From assembly GCA_032358165.1 (NCBI GenBank), contig JAALGY010000033.1, forward strand, positions 2,170,001-2,234,000: a DNA stretch of 64,000 nucleotides. Reading direction: 5' to 3'. Both the position numbers and the translations under genes were made by a program. The stretch comes from Diplosphaera chodatii. Its lineage: Eukaryota; Chlorophyta; Trebouxiophyceae; Prasiolales; Stichococcaceae. This document shows positions 1 through 9,604 of the stretch, piece after piece (the first letter of the stretch is position 1; the number at the start of each line of letters is the position of its first letter). Under the pieces are notes generated by a model. The model saw nothing but the letters and a program-made list of their open reading frames with translations. It had not been told where the DNA came from and ran no database searches.

Positions 1-340
1 GCTTCTTCAACCATAGGTGCACTTGGTGACTGGCAAGATTTTCAGGCGCGTATGATGTAAGTTGTCAGCAGTATGTTGTCAGCACAATGCTTGAGGCTTA
101 CCATGGTGCAACTGCAGCTGCGATGGTGGCAACCTGGCCGTTGACGTCGTGCGGTCTCGGGGGGACCTGATGCCACGTGTGGCCTTCTTTGCTGCCCAAA
201 ACATTGACCGTGGCTCGGAGTTGACGTTCGCATACGGGCTGCCTTCAGCGGGATCCGGCAACACGCCTGATGCACCCGCGCAGCCCTGTTTATGCCACAC
301 GGCTGGCTGCTTGGGCAAGCTGCCTAGAGGCGGACGATAA
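1..340 (+). CDS. SET-domain protein methyltransferase, C-terminal exons (5' end outside window)
   Basis: Two exons are visible: 1-16 and 118-340, with the intron at 17-117 (GTGCAC...TGCAG). The splice joins FFNH to SCDGGN through a split AGC serine codon, giving the NHSC-type signature of SET domains. FFAAQNIDRGSELTFAYG follows, which is the second conserved SET block and contains the ELTFAYG active-site segment. The end carries a post-SET-like CxCx4C cluster (CLCHTAGC) just before the TAA stop at 338-340. This family transfers methyl groups from S-adenosylmethionine to lysine, usually on histones. The substrate cannot be inferred because the pre-SET and N-terminal regions lie outside the window. 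The family call is firm and the subfamily is open. Confidence 0.88.
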
Positions 341-676
341 GCACAAGCTCCAGATGTGGCACAGACGGACTGGATGGAAGCTGATGGCTGCAGGTCAACC
401 TCAGCAATTACCCACCCTGCAGCGGTGACTTAATCGTACTGCAGAGTGAAGCAATTTCGCAAGGCATCTTTACATTCATACTCGGCCATATCACCTTGGA
501 ACATCCAGCCTCAGTGGCTGATAACAACGTATCGCAGGGACTGCATCCGTCCCGTACCGTTGCGACCTGACCAACTCGGTACCTCACTCTGGTCTGGGTG
601 GTTTCGAGGCGAGCCGCAGTTCGACTCCTGCGTGTGGTGTCAGCCAGCATCTGTGCTGGGTCAGCGTCCAGTCATC
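341..676. other. Intergenic, SET gene 3' UTR and SNARE gene 5' region
   Basis: Two same-strand genes flank this stretch. A tRNA-like GTTCGACTC element lies near 630 but no cloverleaf forms. I see no coding exon. Confidence 0.5.
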
Positions 677-2703
677 ATGTCGGGAGTCAATGCAGATGGA
701 TACACAGCTGACCAGCAGCAGCAGCTCGAGCTTGCAAAGCGCAAGCACCGCGAGACCACAGACTCAGCGCAGCGCGCCCTGCAGGTCAGCTTCTGACATG
801 TTTGCAGCAATTTTTGCGCTCACAGGCATGCTGAACACTCGCATGCAATTTCCTAGGGCCAACCGTCCATGCTGCGGTCAAGGCCTTGACTGCTGCCGGT
901 ACCGCACACGCGAGGCCACTATGTCAATGCGGGCAGCAACGCTGGCGCTACCAGCTGCACATCGCACGGTTTTCAGCGCGGCTGAAGTGCATCTGAGAAA
1001 ATCCTGCTGACGTCCGGGGCCTCGTGTGCCCGCAGACCGCCAACCAGACGCGTCAGCTGGCGGCGGACACCCTGGAGGAGCTGCACACGCAGGGCGAGAA
1101 GCTGGAGAAGGTGGACCGGGACCTCAACGACGTGCGTTGTGCTGCTTCAAGTCCGTATGTTAGTCCACTACAGCCCATGAGGCGTGCAGAGTGTGGCACC
1201 TCTCTGCAGCTTGGCGCTCCTTGCACACACTGCATGATGTAGTGGTGATGGTAGCTTGTGCCATTGCCATCGCACAGATCGACACGGATGTTAAGGAGGC
1301 CAAGGGCATCCTGCGGTACATGCGGCGCTGCTGCCTGTGCTTCCTGTGCTCCTGCTGCTGCGAGTGCGACCCCGACGCAGAGCGCGACGCCCAGCGCCGC
1401 CAGCGCGTCAAAGCGTGCGTCCTCACGGAAACGCTGACAGACTTGCCGAGCTCCCAACTTCCCTGCAGACAGCGCATGTTCATGCACGTACATCCAACAG
1501 AGCATGCGTTGCCACCACATGCCTGTTCTGTAGGTTCGGTACGAAAGACCTTGCCCAGGTGGTCTGCCTGCCAACCATATGCGCTAAGCTCGCATATGTG
1601 TGCATGTTCCTTTGCAGGCGGGACCAGGCTCGCAGGTCGGAGTACGAGATGTCGCAGATGGATCGCCAGCGCCGCCGTGAGCAGATGAACGGGCAGGTGG
1701 GGCACACTTGGCTCCCTGCAGCGAGCCTGACAATGACAGCATCTAGAGGGCTGTGCCCAGCGCTTCAAGCATGAATACCAGATGCGGATGCCACGTCAGG
1801 CAGCGAAGTGTAATCTTCCGCGGCTGCAGGTCAACGGCGCGGCAAAGCAGGAGCTGCTGAAGGGCGCGCAGCCGCGGCAGCGCCCCGGGGACCGCATGGC
1901 GCGCCAGATGGGCGAGGGCCTCGCCGGTGCGGCACACTGCGCTTGCTGCAGCACGGAGTCTGGCCCTTGCCTGAGGCTGGGGCGCCCCACTTGCATGTGC
2001 CTGCACCGAGGCATGCGGGACAACGATGCTTCGAGCCTAGCCGCCGAGCTTGCAAAGGTCCGCTTAGATGTAGCTGTATAGTGTGTGCCAGCATGTGAGC
2101 CTGCTCCTGCGGCGGCGCTGCAGACAAGGACCGGGACGACATCCAGCACCAGACGGAGCTGCAGGAGCGCGCCCTGGACGGCATCGACTCCGCGCTGGAC
2201 GACCTGGGCGTCATGAGCCAGGTGCCCCCGCGGCTGCCGCCCACCCACCGACAACCGCCTCCTCGCAGGGCACTTGCAGCCCTGCTGTGCCTGCAACTCC
2301 CCGCGGCGGGGGCCACCATCTGAGACGCACTCCTGCACGCACGCCAAGGCGTTGTGTTCATCAAGTGTTAACGTCTTCCTCATGGCCATTCGCTACCCGC
2401 TGCAGCACATGGGCATGGAGCTGGACGAGCAGAACCGCCGCGTGGACGCTGTGGGCGCCCGCGCCGAGAACACACATGATGAGATCAGGTGAGCCTCAGC
2501 CTGGCATGTCAGCATGCAGGACCTGAACTGCGGTTGCCTGGCTGCAATGCACCCGATCGACTGGTTTTGTTCTGGTTGGTGATGCTTGTGATTCCTGACA
2601 GTTTGTCAGCAGGCTTGGTCAGCATAGTAACTGTGCTGACTTGCCAACTTGCAGGAACATCCAGCGGAATGCGCGCCAGGACTTCAAGCTCCGGGTGCGG
2701 TGA
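677..2703 (+). CDS. SNAP-25-type Qbc-SNARE
   Basis: Eight exons join in phase: 677-784, 1036-1131, 1278-1414, 1618-1696, 1830-1926, 2124-2221, 2406-2488 and 2655-2703, giving about 248 residues. Qbc-SNAREs supply two of the four helices of the membrane-fusion bundle. The first SNARE helix spans roughly residues 25-90 (RQLAADTLEELHTQGEKLEK). It is followed by a cysteine cluster, CCLCFLCSCCCEC, at the position where animal SNAP-25 is palmitoylated. A charged linker comes next, then the second helix from about residue 175 (DIQHQTELQERALDGIDSAL) to ENTHDEIRNIQRNARQD. There is no transmembrane segment, so membrane attachment would depend on the acylated cysteines. The start is the first ATG in frame with the first heptad region. 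Family assignment is strong; which fusion step it serves is unknown. Confidence 0.93.
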
Positions 2704-2957
2704 TGCAACACATCGTATGGGAAGGCTCAGAAATAGAAGTGAGACGGCAATACCATATGCGTTGTCCTTTGCCAGTGGGCGGCACAGGACATGAAGAAGG
2801 TGGCATATCTAATTATGCAATTCTGGTCGCTGGCAGCGTGGGTCATACTCTCTGTGTTTTGGCTCAGACAAGACGCTTGTCACCGTGTACCAATAGCTGG
2901 GCGTAGGACATAACTGCGGTGCAGTCCGCACACTTCCAGCGTTCCAGGTGGTTTGCA

Positions 2958-3446
2958 TTATTTTGCCGGTTTGTCAGGAGATTCTGAATCACATTCCGGT
3001 GCTGCCTTCTTTCCTCCTCCAAACATGCCTTGCAGCCCCTTCAGCACGCTGCTCACAGTCTTCAGCACCGCCGGGTTCTCTGTCTGTGTCAGCACCTTTG
3101 CCAGCTTGCGGGCGCGCTCCTCCTCAGCATCACGCTTGTCAGTGACCCCGGCTTCATCGGGATCAGCCTTTCCAGTGCCTGATTGTGTTGTCGATAGCTG
3201 TCTGATGCTGCAGCAAGCCCTCTGCACCACGAGCAATGCTTGACTGTGCTTGCAGCCCGACACTGACATAGGAGCGTTGCACCCTGCAGCCCTGTGACTT
3301 GCGCTTTTGTAAACTCAGCCAGGTACAAGCGATGTCCACAGCACCTGGGGGAAGCAAGGTGTCACGCTCCACTCCCTGCACACTCGACTGACGCCCGGGA
3401 TGTTGTCATGTTCCGAGACTCCAATTCACCTGGAGGCAGGATGCAT
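2958..3446 (-). CDS. Small uncharacterised protein (99 aa)
   Basis: Three exons match in phase: 3430-3446, 3283-3344 and 2958-3178. The product starts MHPASR, has a short middle part (LYLAEFTKAQVTGLQ), and then a charged helix-prone segment DKRDAEEERARKLAKVL followed by KGLQGMFGGGKK and a TAA stop. Nothing resembles a domain I know. There is no obvious transmembrane segment. The donor of exon 1 (CCAG|GTGAAT) is good; the other splice sites are acceptable. It lies tail-to-tail with the SNARE gene and upstream of nothing co-directional within 250 bases. The last exon has clear coding character; the first two are less certain. Confidence 0.5.
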
Positions 3447-3696
3447 GACGAGCTTGGGTAGGTGTGCAGGCTGCTCTTGACTAGAGCACTTCATAATGTG
3501 CTGATGGCACGTCTACGTTGATAAGATTGTGTGTTCCAGACGGAAGAAACATGCATTCGCTTTTAGCAGCCAGCACACCAGGTTGCATGCACAACCTGAA
3601 CTCAAACCCGAGACCTGCTGAACTCGAGACTGCCTAGTGACCAAATAAATCATACTGCTGAAGATGGTCAATGCCTGCCACACAAGCACACTGAGG

Positions 3697-6600
3697 TCAT
3701 TCGTTGTCGCAGGCCATCGCCTCTGCATCCTGCTTGGAGAACTGTGCCAGGGCCGTTGATGCTGTTCTGCGCACATTCTGGCTTGGATCCCTCTCCAAGT
3801 TGGCCAGCGATGTGCCGACTCCCATGCGCGTCAGCTCAGGCACCCACTGCACGAGCCAACACTCTTGCTTGGCACGTGCCAGGAGTATGGAAGGAATGAT
3901 GCGAAAGAAACCACCCTCATCAACAAGTTCAACTCGACGGTCCTGTCATGCCAGCAAGGCAGGCTGCGAACAACTGGCAACACCCACCTGCGGCTGCTGC
4001 GAGGGCGTGTCGGAAGACGACAGGTTGAGCACACACCAGGCGGCGGCCTCCCTCACGCCGGGCTCCTCCGCGGCCAAGTGCGCAGTGAGCGTCCCCGGCA
4101 CAGCGCTCGCCATGACCGCCTGCTGCAGGTCCTCCTCACCTGCGCGCTCCAAACTGGGCGCAGTGAGCGCCACGAACACGGCATGCTCGGGCGCCCGGAG
4201 GCTGGTACTGGTGACTCAGGTTCATCGGCGTCAGTGCAGGCCGCATGCAGGCACGCGGGGCGCGTGCACGGGCCAGTGGGCCGAGCGTGCGGGGGGCGGA
4301 GGGCGCACCGGCGCAGACGTTGCAGACGGCGAACATCGCCTGCTCGCGCTGGCCCGGCGTGGAGGGGGCGCCGGGCTGCAGCGGCGCGGCGAGGGCCGCC
4401 AGCAGGTTGGCGGCGCCGCTGCCCGGGTTGCCCCGGTCCGCGGCCCAGGCCACCACCGCCCGCGCGTGCGTCACGCCGCCGTGCACCAGGTTGCGCAGCA
4501 GCGCGAGCGTGTGCTCCTGCAGGCGCAAGGCACCAAGCTCCTTGATCAGGTGTCGCTGCCGGCGCTGGCCGGGCCGCATCCTTGTGGTGGCCGCACACAG
4601 CCCGCTCCAGCAACCACGTGACAGCATGCTGCCGGGTGATTTGCACCAACCTGGACGTCCTGCTCAGGGTCTGAGAGCAGTGCTGACACCGCCGGCCAGG
4701 GCAGCGCCGTCAGGACGGCGAGCTTGACGGGCAGCTGCGCGCTGTGCGCCAGGTTCTGCATCGCCCACACGCCGCCGCGGCGCAGGCCGGGCTCCATCGC
4801 CGCGCTGGCCGCCACCAGCTGCTCCAGCCCGCCCCCCCGCAGCACCGCGTCCTGCAGCGCCGGGGCGAGGCATGTGTTGCGCTTTGGCGTGATGGGAGAG
4901 AAGCAAGCAACCCAAGATATCGAGGGACCTATGGCATTGGACGATCACAACAACTGCAGGCCCGCTCAATGCATGTGGTCACTCGGCAAGCTGTTTGGTG
5001 TGCACCTTGACAGGCGAGAAGTCGAGGACGAGGTTGCACAGCGCCGCGGCGGCAGCGGCCTGCACATCGGGGTGCGTCGCGCCGCGCAGCAGCGCCACCA
5101 GCGGCCCCGCCACCGGCGCGTCCGCCAGCCGCGTGCGCAGCCCCCTGGCGGAGCGGGACAGCGCGCGCACGCACTCCGCCGCCGCCGCCTGCCTGCCCTC
5201 CGACATGCCCGCACCTGCAGGGTGTGACGCCCGCCAGTTGACGCTCTGCCTGGCAGCATTGAGCCGTGCACATGAGCACGGGGTGGTGCTGGAAGGTTGA
5301 CGTGAAGGATGCTCCATACTTTCACACAGCAATACGCCCCTAGCAGTGTTAGACAGCAGCAAACCACCCACCAAGCGCGCTGACGATGTGCGGCAGCATG
5401 CCGGCCTCCATGAACTTCTGGCGTGCTGGCTCCTGATGGCTCATGACGACTGCCAGGGCTTGCAGCACAGACTCCTGGTGCTGCAGGAAGTGCAAGCGCC
5501 GCACGTCAGATTGATCTGATGGTGGCTCTCAGATACAGCCATGATCGTTGACTGGGTGTCACTCAACAACTCAACATGCACAGCACTTGAAGCAGCTGGC
5601 ACACTGCTACAAGATATGCCAGCAATCCAGCCAAGCAATTGCCTTTTGAGAGACATGCCTTTTGAGAGACAGCTGCTGATGACTGAGCGCAGTACTGATG
5701 GCACAGGTCGGTGACCGCGTTGGTGTCTGCAGCCAGGGGCTGCAGCTCGGGGTGGGCTGTCAGCAGCACGGCCAGCAGCTGTGGCACCAGCAGCGCTGCC
5801 TCCTGCTGCATGGCCTCCTCCTCCGCCGAGGCGCTGTGCTCCTGCAGAGCCCTGACCAGGGCCGTCAGCACCGCCCGAGGCACCGCCTGCATGGCACAAT
5901 GGCCGCTCAATCGGCAGTCAGCTGCATGCAGACATAAGTTGCAGAAAGCTTGGCCACAGCCAGTGCACACACCTAGCGCTGGCATGCAGTCAACTGTGCA
6001 AGCACTTTGGTCATGTTCGTGCTGAACTACCTGGTTGTTCGCGGCAACATGTTCGTAGCGCAGCAGCTGCACCAGGCATGCTGCGGCCAGCAGCCGGATG
6101 CCTGGATCCCGGTCCCGCAGCAGGCTCTGCAGCGCCGGCAGTGAGCCGCTGCTGGCTGCAATGGCGTCCGACACTAGGGCATTGCCATCTGCCAGGGAAG
6201 CCATCGCAGCAATCGCTGCCTCCTGCTGCCCGCGCTCGCCAGACTGCAACATGCCCATCAGCGCAGGGATCTGCATGACAGACGACGTCGTCAGTGGCTG
6301 AGGCCTACGACTGGTATGTGATGCAAATGCTGCCCCAGAACCAGCACAAGAACGGGCAGTACCGGAACAGGGGCCTTACCGCTCCGGCTTCGGCTGCTGC
6401 TGTCTGACGCAGGTGTGTGGCGCCGCAGGTTTGGGCCAGCACACCAGCCGCGGACAGGGCGATCGACCGCCGCGGTGCGCCCAGCAGCTGGACCAGGCGC
6501 TGCACCGTGGCATCGTTACAGAATTCTGCCCGGGGCACGCCCTCCGACTGCAGCATTACAGGGTTGCCATCAGAAAAAAGGCCCCATCAGAAAGAACCGT

Positions 6601-7663
6601 GGCATGCTGCCTGGGGGTACATCGCACGGCTGCAACACCCCAGTCGTCTGCCAGAAGGAGCCAGGGTCCGCACGAGCTGCCGGCAGCTTGCACAGAAGCA
6701 GCCTGGGCTGGTGTCGTGATCAGGGACGTGCCTGCAGCAGGAAGTGCAGGCAGCGGACGGCGGCCTCCACGACGCGCTCATCCCCGCTGTCCAGCTGGCG
6801 CAGCAGCTGCGGCAGGCCGCCCGCCGTCAGCACCGCCTGCACGCCGTCCTCCAGCTTGTACGCCAGGCTGCCCACTGTGGTGGTGGCCTGCCCACGCAAA
6901 GAAACGCCTGTGCTTCAGCAGCGCCTGCTTGTGCCATCATGGTTGCATGGCCACCATCCGTCTCCGACCTTTGCAGGGGGACCTGCCAGGTGCAGGTGAC
7001 AATGTGACGACCTGCGTATGCAGTTCAGCCTACTTCGCATGCCAAGATATTTGGAGTTCACCTGCACAACGAGACTGGGGTCCAGGCCATCTGCAGCCAG
7101 GATGGCGACGAGGTGCGGTACCGCGCCCGCCTTGAGGAATTGCAGTTTCCGGGATCGGCTGCCCACCACCTGGTTCTTCATCTCCCGCACCGCCTTCAGC
7201 CGCAGGCTGTGGTCGCCACTGCGGACATGCTCCACAACAGCATCCGCCCGGGCCACCATGTTGGCCTCAGCGCTGTGCTCCAGCTGCAGACCTGTGCAGA
7301 CGCAGGCGGAGCCAGGGCTTGATTGCTGCCTGCTGCAATTCTACGGGCGCCGCTACAGATTACTCTGGCCAAGCCTATGTACAGTTGACCAACAAGCTCA
7401 CCACAAGCTTCAGGCTGCCACCTAGCTGGGAGCTTGCCGGCACATACACACTGGAACGTGTAGGAATGCGTTCTGCCAATAACGGAGCAGAAGCATACGG
7501 CTAGCGACTGACACTGTACAGGATTGTGCATCATATGCCGGGCACCAGGCAGCAGAAGCTTGCAGAACACAATAACAGGTGTAGGTGATGGTTCACTGCC
7601 AGAGCAGCAGCGCGAGCAGCGTCGTTTGGCAACCGTGGCGGTGTGGGCAGCAGAAGCAGCCAT
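3697..7663 (-). CDS. ARMC8: ARMC8/GID5-like armadillo-repeat protein (CTLH/GID E3 ligase subunit)
   Basis: About twelve exons. Well-defined ones are 7597-7663 (start MAASAAHT), 7062-7291, 3988-4214 and 3697-3846 (stop); others lie near 6735-6890, 6385-6560, 6035-6274, 5695-5900, 5365-5515, 5005-5215, 4652-4862 and 4311-4545. The N-terminal block LRLKAVREMKNQVVGSRSRK followed by AGAVPHLVAIL is the hallmark start of ARMC8/GID5. Repeated armadillo helices follow (IPALMGMLQSG, LPALQSLLRDRDPGIRLLAA, LQEHTLALLRNLV, VREAAAWCVLNLSS). The C-terminus (WVPELTRMGVGTSLANLE, then NVRRTASTALAQF) also fits. Known relatives form the scaffold arm of the CTLH/GID ubiquitin ligase that recruits substrate receptors. 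Inner exon edges are approximate. Confidence 0.85.
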
Positions 7664-7973
7664 GCTATGTAAGAGATGTCACGGAACATGTGTGCACACC
7701 GAGTGTTGATACTGCTGGTTGACTTCGGTATGGGCGACCGTTGCGTCAGTGGCCGCTCCCTCTAGTGCGGTTTTGCGACCTTGCAACGTGCGTCACTTCT
7801 CTTACCGACAGCTTGTGATACCGGCAACCCTTCCGGCATCACCAAGCTGTGTTATACAGTCATACAGGGCGCCGGCCGAGAGTGACTAATTTATTGGACA
7901 AGGCTTGAAAGGCACCCTGGGCATTTCAAAGGGCCCAATCACTTGGCCCGACCTGCGACGCACCCTGCAGCGC
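7664..7973. other. Divergent promoter region
   Basis: Lies between the start codons of the ARMC8-like gene (-) and the 197-aa orphan (+). I recognise no element in it; an intron in the 5' UTR of the right-hand gene is possible. Confidence 0.4.
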
Positions 7974-8567
7974 ATGACAGTCTTCGCAGCAGTCGTCGAT
8001 CAAGGGGTCTCATGCGTCCATGCCCACCGCTCCTGGTGCTCACAACCCCAAATCGCACACTGCAGCGCATCAGACCTGTGGGTCTCCAACAGCTCCAAAA
8101 GCCTTGCTGAACCGTGTTCCGCGATCGCCGGGCGCTCAGAACAACAAGTTGAGATCAACTGCTCTGAACCTTTCGCCAGCATGGTCGCCAAGGTTGATCA
8201 CGCGAGGGATCTGCAGACGCAGGATCGTCTGACGAAGAACATCAAGGACCTGCTGTTCCTGCACGCGTACGACCACTCCGGCAAGGGCTCCGACCCTGCC
8301 AAGGCGCTTGAGGCGCTCAAGGCACAGGGCCCGGCTTCAGATGGCAAGCACGGCTCCAATGTGGCAGCGATCCTTGAGAGCCTGGCCGCGGACCCCGAGA
8401 AGGCCAAGGCCGCCGCAGACTACGGCTTCAGCAAGTACGTCGCGGAGCTGTCGCTGGAGGAGCTCATGGCTGCCAACCTCTCAGGTGGGGAGGACACTGA
8501 GGAGGTGCTGGGCTGGGCGGCCGGCGTGAAGTACGACTTCAAGCGGCCGCAGCTGTTTGGCAAGTGA
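7974..8567 (+). CDS. Uncharacterised protein (up to 197 aa), single exon
   Basis: An uninterrupted frame runs from ATG 7974 to the TGA at 8565-8567. The second half (from the Met codon at 8180) has strong coding character: RLTKNIKDLLFLHAYDHSG, KALEALKAQGPASDGKHGSN, YGFSKYVAELSLEELMA and a C-terminus ending DFKRPQLFGK. The first about 69 codons have weaker codon bias and are Ser/Cys-rich without acidic stretches, so they may be an organelle targeting peptide, or the true start may be the Met at 8180. I do not recognise a family. It is mostly alpha-helical by composition and has no transmembrane segment. It is divergent from the ARMC8-like gene and convergent with the 180-aa orphan. Confidence 0.6.
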   Translation: MTVFAAVVDQGVSCVHAHRSWCSQPQIAHCSASDLWVSNSSKSLAEPCSAIAGRSEQQVEINCSEPFASMVAKVDHARDLQTQDRLTKNIKDLLFLHAYDHSGKGSDPAKALEALKAQGPASDGKHGSNVAAILESLAADPEKAKAAADYGFSKYVAELSLEELMAANLSGGEDTEEVLGWAAGVKYDFKRPQLFGK

Positions 8568-8775
8568 ATCAATGGTGCACCATCGTGAACCTGCTGTAGA
8601 GGCACTCCTGGGAATTGCGCCACAGGCATATGTCCTTGACCCATCCACCCAAACAGTGCTGCTCTGAGCGCCGATCAGGTAGCCACAACCACAGCAAGGA
8701 TTGCACAGCATTGCGATTTCGTGCGCAGTCTATATCCCACCTCGCTTTCATGGCAACGCAACCATGTGGGCAATT

Positions 8776-9514
8776 TCAATCGGTTCCGCTGTCCATAGTG
8801 GCTGGATTGTCAGTGTATCCATTCCATCGGAGAAGGTGCTGTGCTGCTTCAATGGCAGAGGTCAGTTGATCGGAAACCTTTCTGCCCCTGTCCCGGACAC
8901 CATGTGCGCAGGCCGCAAAGTCGGCGTAGCCCACTCACATAGCTGTCGTCCGACGTCCTGTGATCAACTCACCTCGCCACGCCTGCAGCGCCTGACGAGC
9001 ACGGTCTCCCATTGCTTTCGACGCGCATAGAGCGATTGCTTCTTCCGGAACCCGGCCGGGCTTGCTCCTCCCCCGCCACACCACCGACAAGCTACTCTGC
9101 AGCTGAAGCAAAGCGAGCGAGGCGGCGCTCGTGCAGGCGACATGCACCTTTTGTAGGTGGGCCAGCACCTGCACCTGCGGTTGGATGGCTACAGCCCCTG
9201 CGGCCTGGCCCCGTCCTTGTGATGTAGCAGGGCCCAGTCTAATGCTTACACCGAGAGAAACGTCATCGTTTGCATCTGGTCCTGGAGGGATCCAGCTTGG
9301 CAGCTCTTTGCTGCAGTACAGCGGTGGAAGTTCACCACTCCCACCAGCAAACTTTCTCACAGCTGCTCAATACTGCGTAGTACGGCTGCAAGTGCTGCCC
9401 ACAGCAGCAGCGCCGTCAATCTTCCTGCGATCCGTCTCGAGCACCCTGTAAGGTTGTAGTCAAACAGCTTGGCATGCGGGGTTGTGTGCGCAGCGCAACA
9501 TCTGGGCCAAACAT
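8776..9514 (-). CDS. Uncharacterised protein (180 aa), four exons
   Basis: Exons 9445-9514, 9250-9362, 8973-9174 and 8776-8933 join in phase to one frame of 180 codons. It starts MFGPDVALRTQPRM and ends ATMDSGTD. Visible parts are the proline-rich segment ELPSWIPPGPDANDD, a helix-prone stretch with VQVLAHLQKVH, a basic segment (WRGRSKPGRVPEE) and a C-terminal helix region (SDQLTSAIEAAQHLLRWNGY). There is no signal peptide or transmembrane segment and no family I recognise. Its start codon is only 90 bases from that of the divergent RabGAP gene, so the two probably share a promoter. One acceptor (GTGAG|TG) is not the usual TGCAG, which lowers certainty for the last exon. Confidence 0.5.
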
Positions 9515-9604
9515 AGCCTGCAGAGCAACTGGCATGCATCAGTCGGTCGTCCTGCATGTTTACCTGCTTTTGTGCTTGCTGCATGCAGGCAGCACTGGTG
9601 AGGC

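Noticed and set aside
555..650. Possible tRNA or Pol III element with GTTCGACTC box
   Set aside because: T-arm loop length is wrong and the flanks do not fold into a cloverleaf.
8569..8751. 60-codon minus-strand frame as last exon of the 180-aa orphan
   Set aside because: The exon at 8776-8933 fits the phase of the preceding exon and ends the frame; this one does not.
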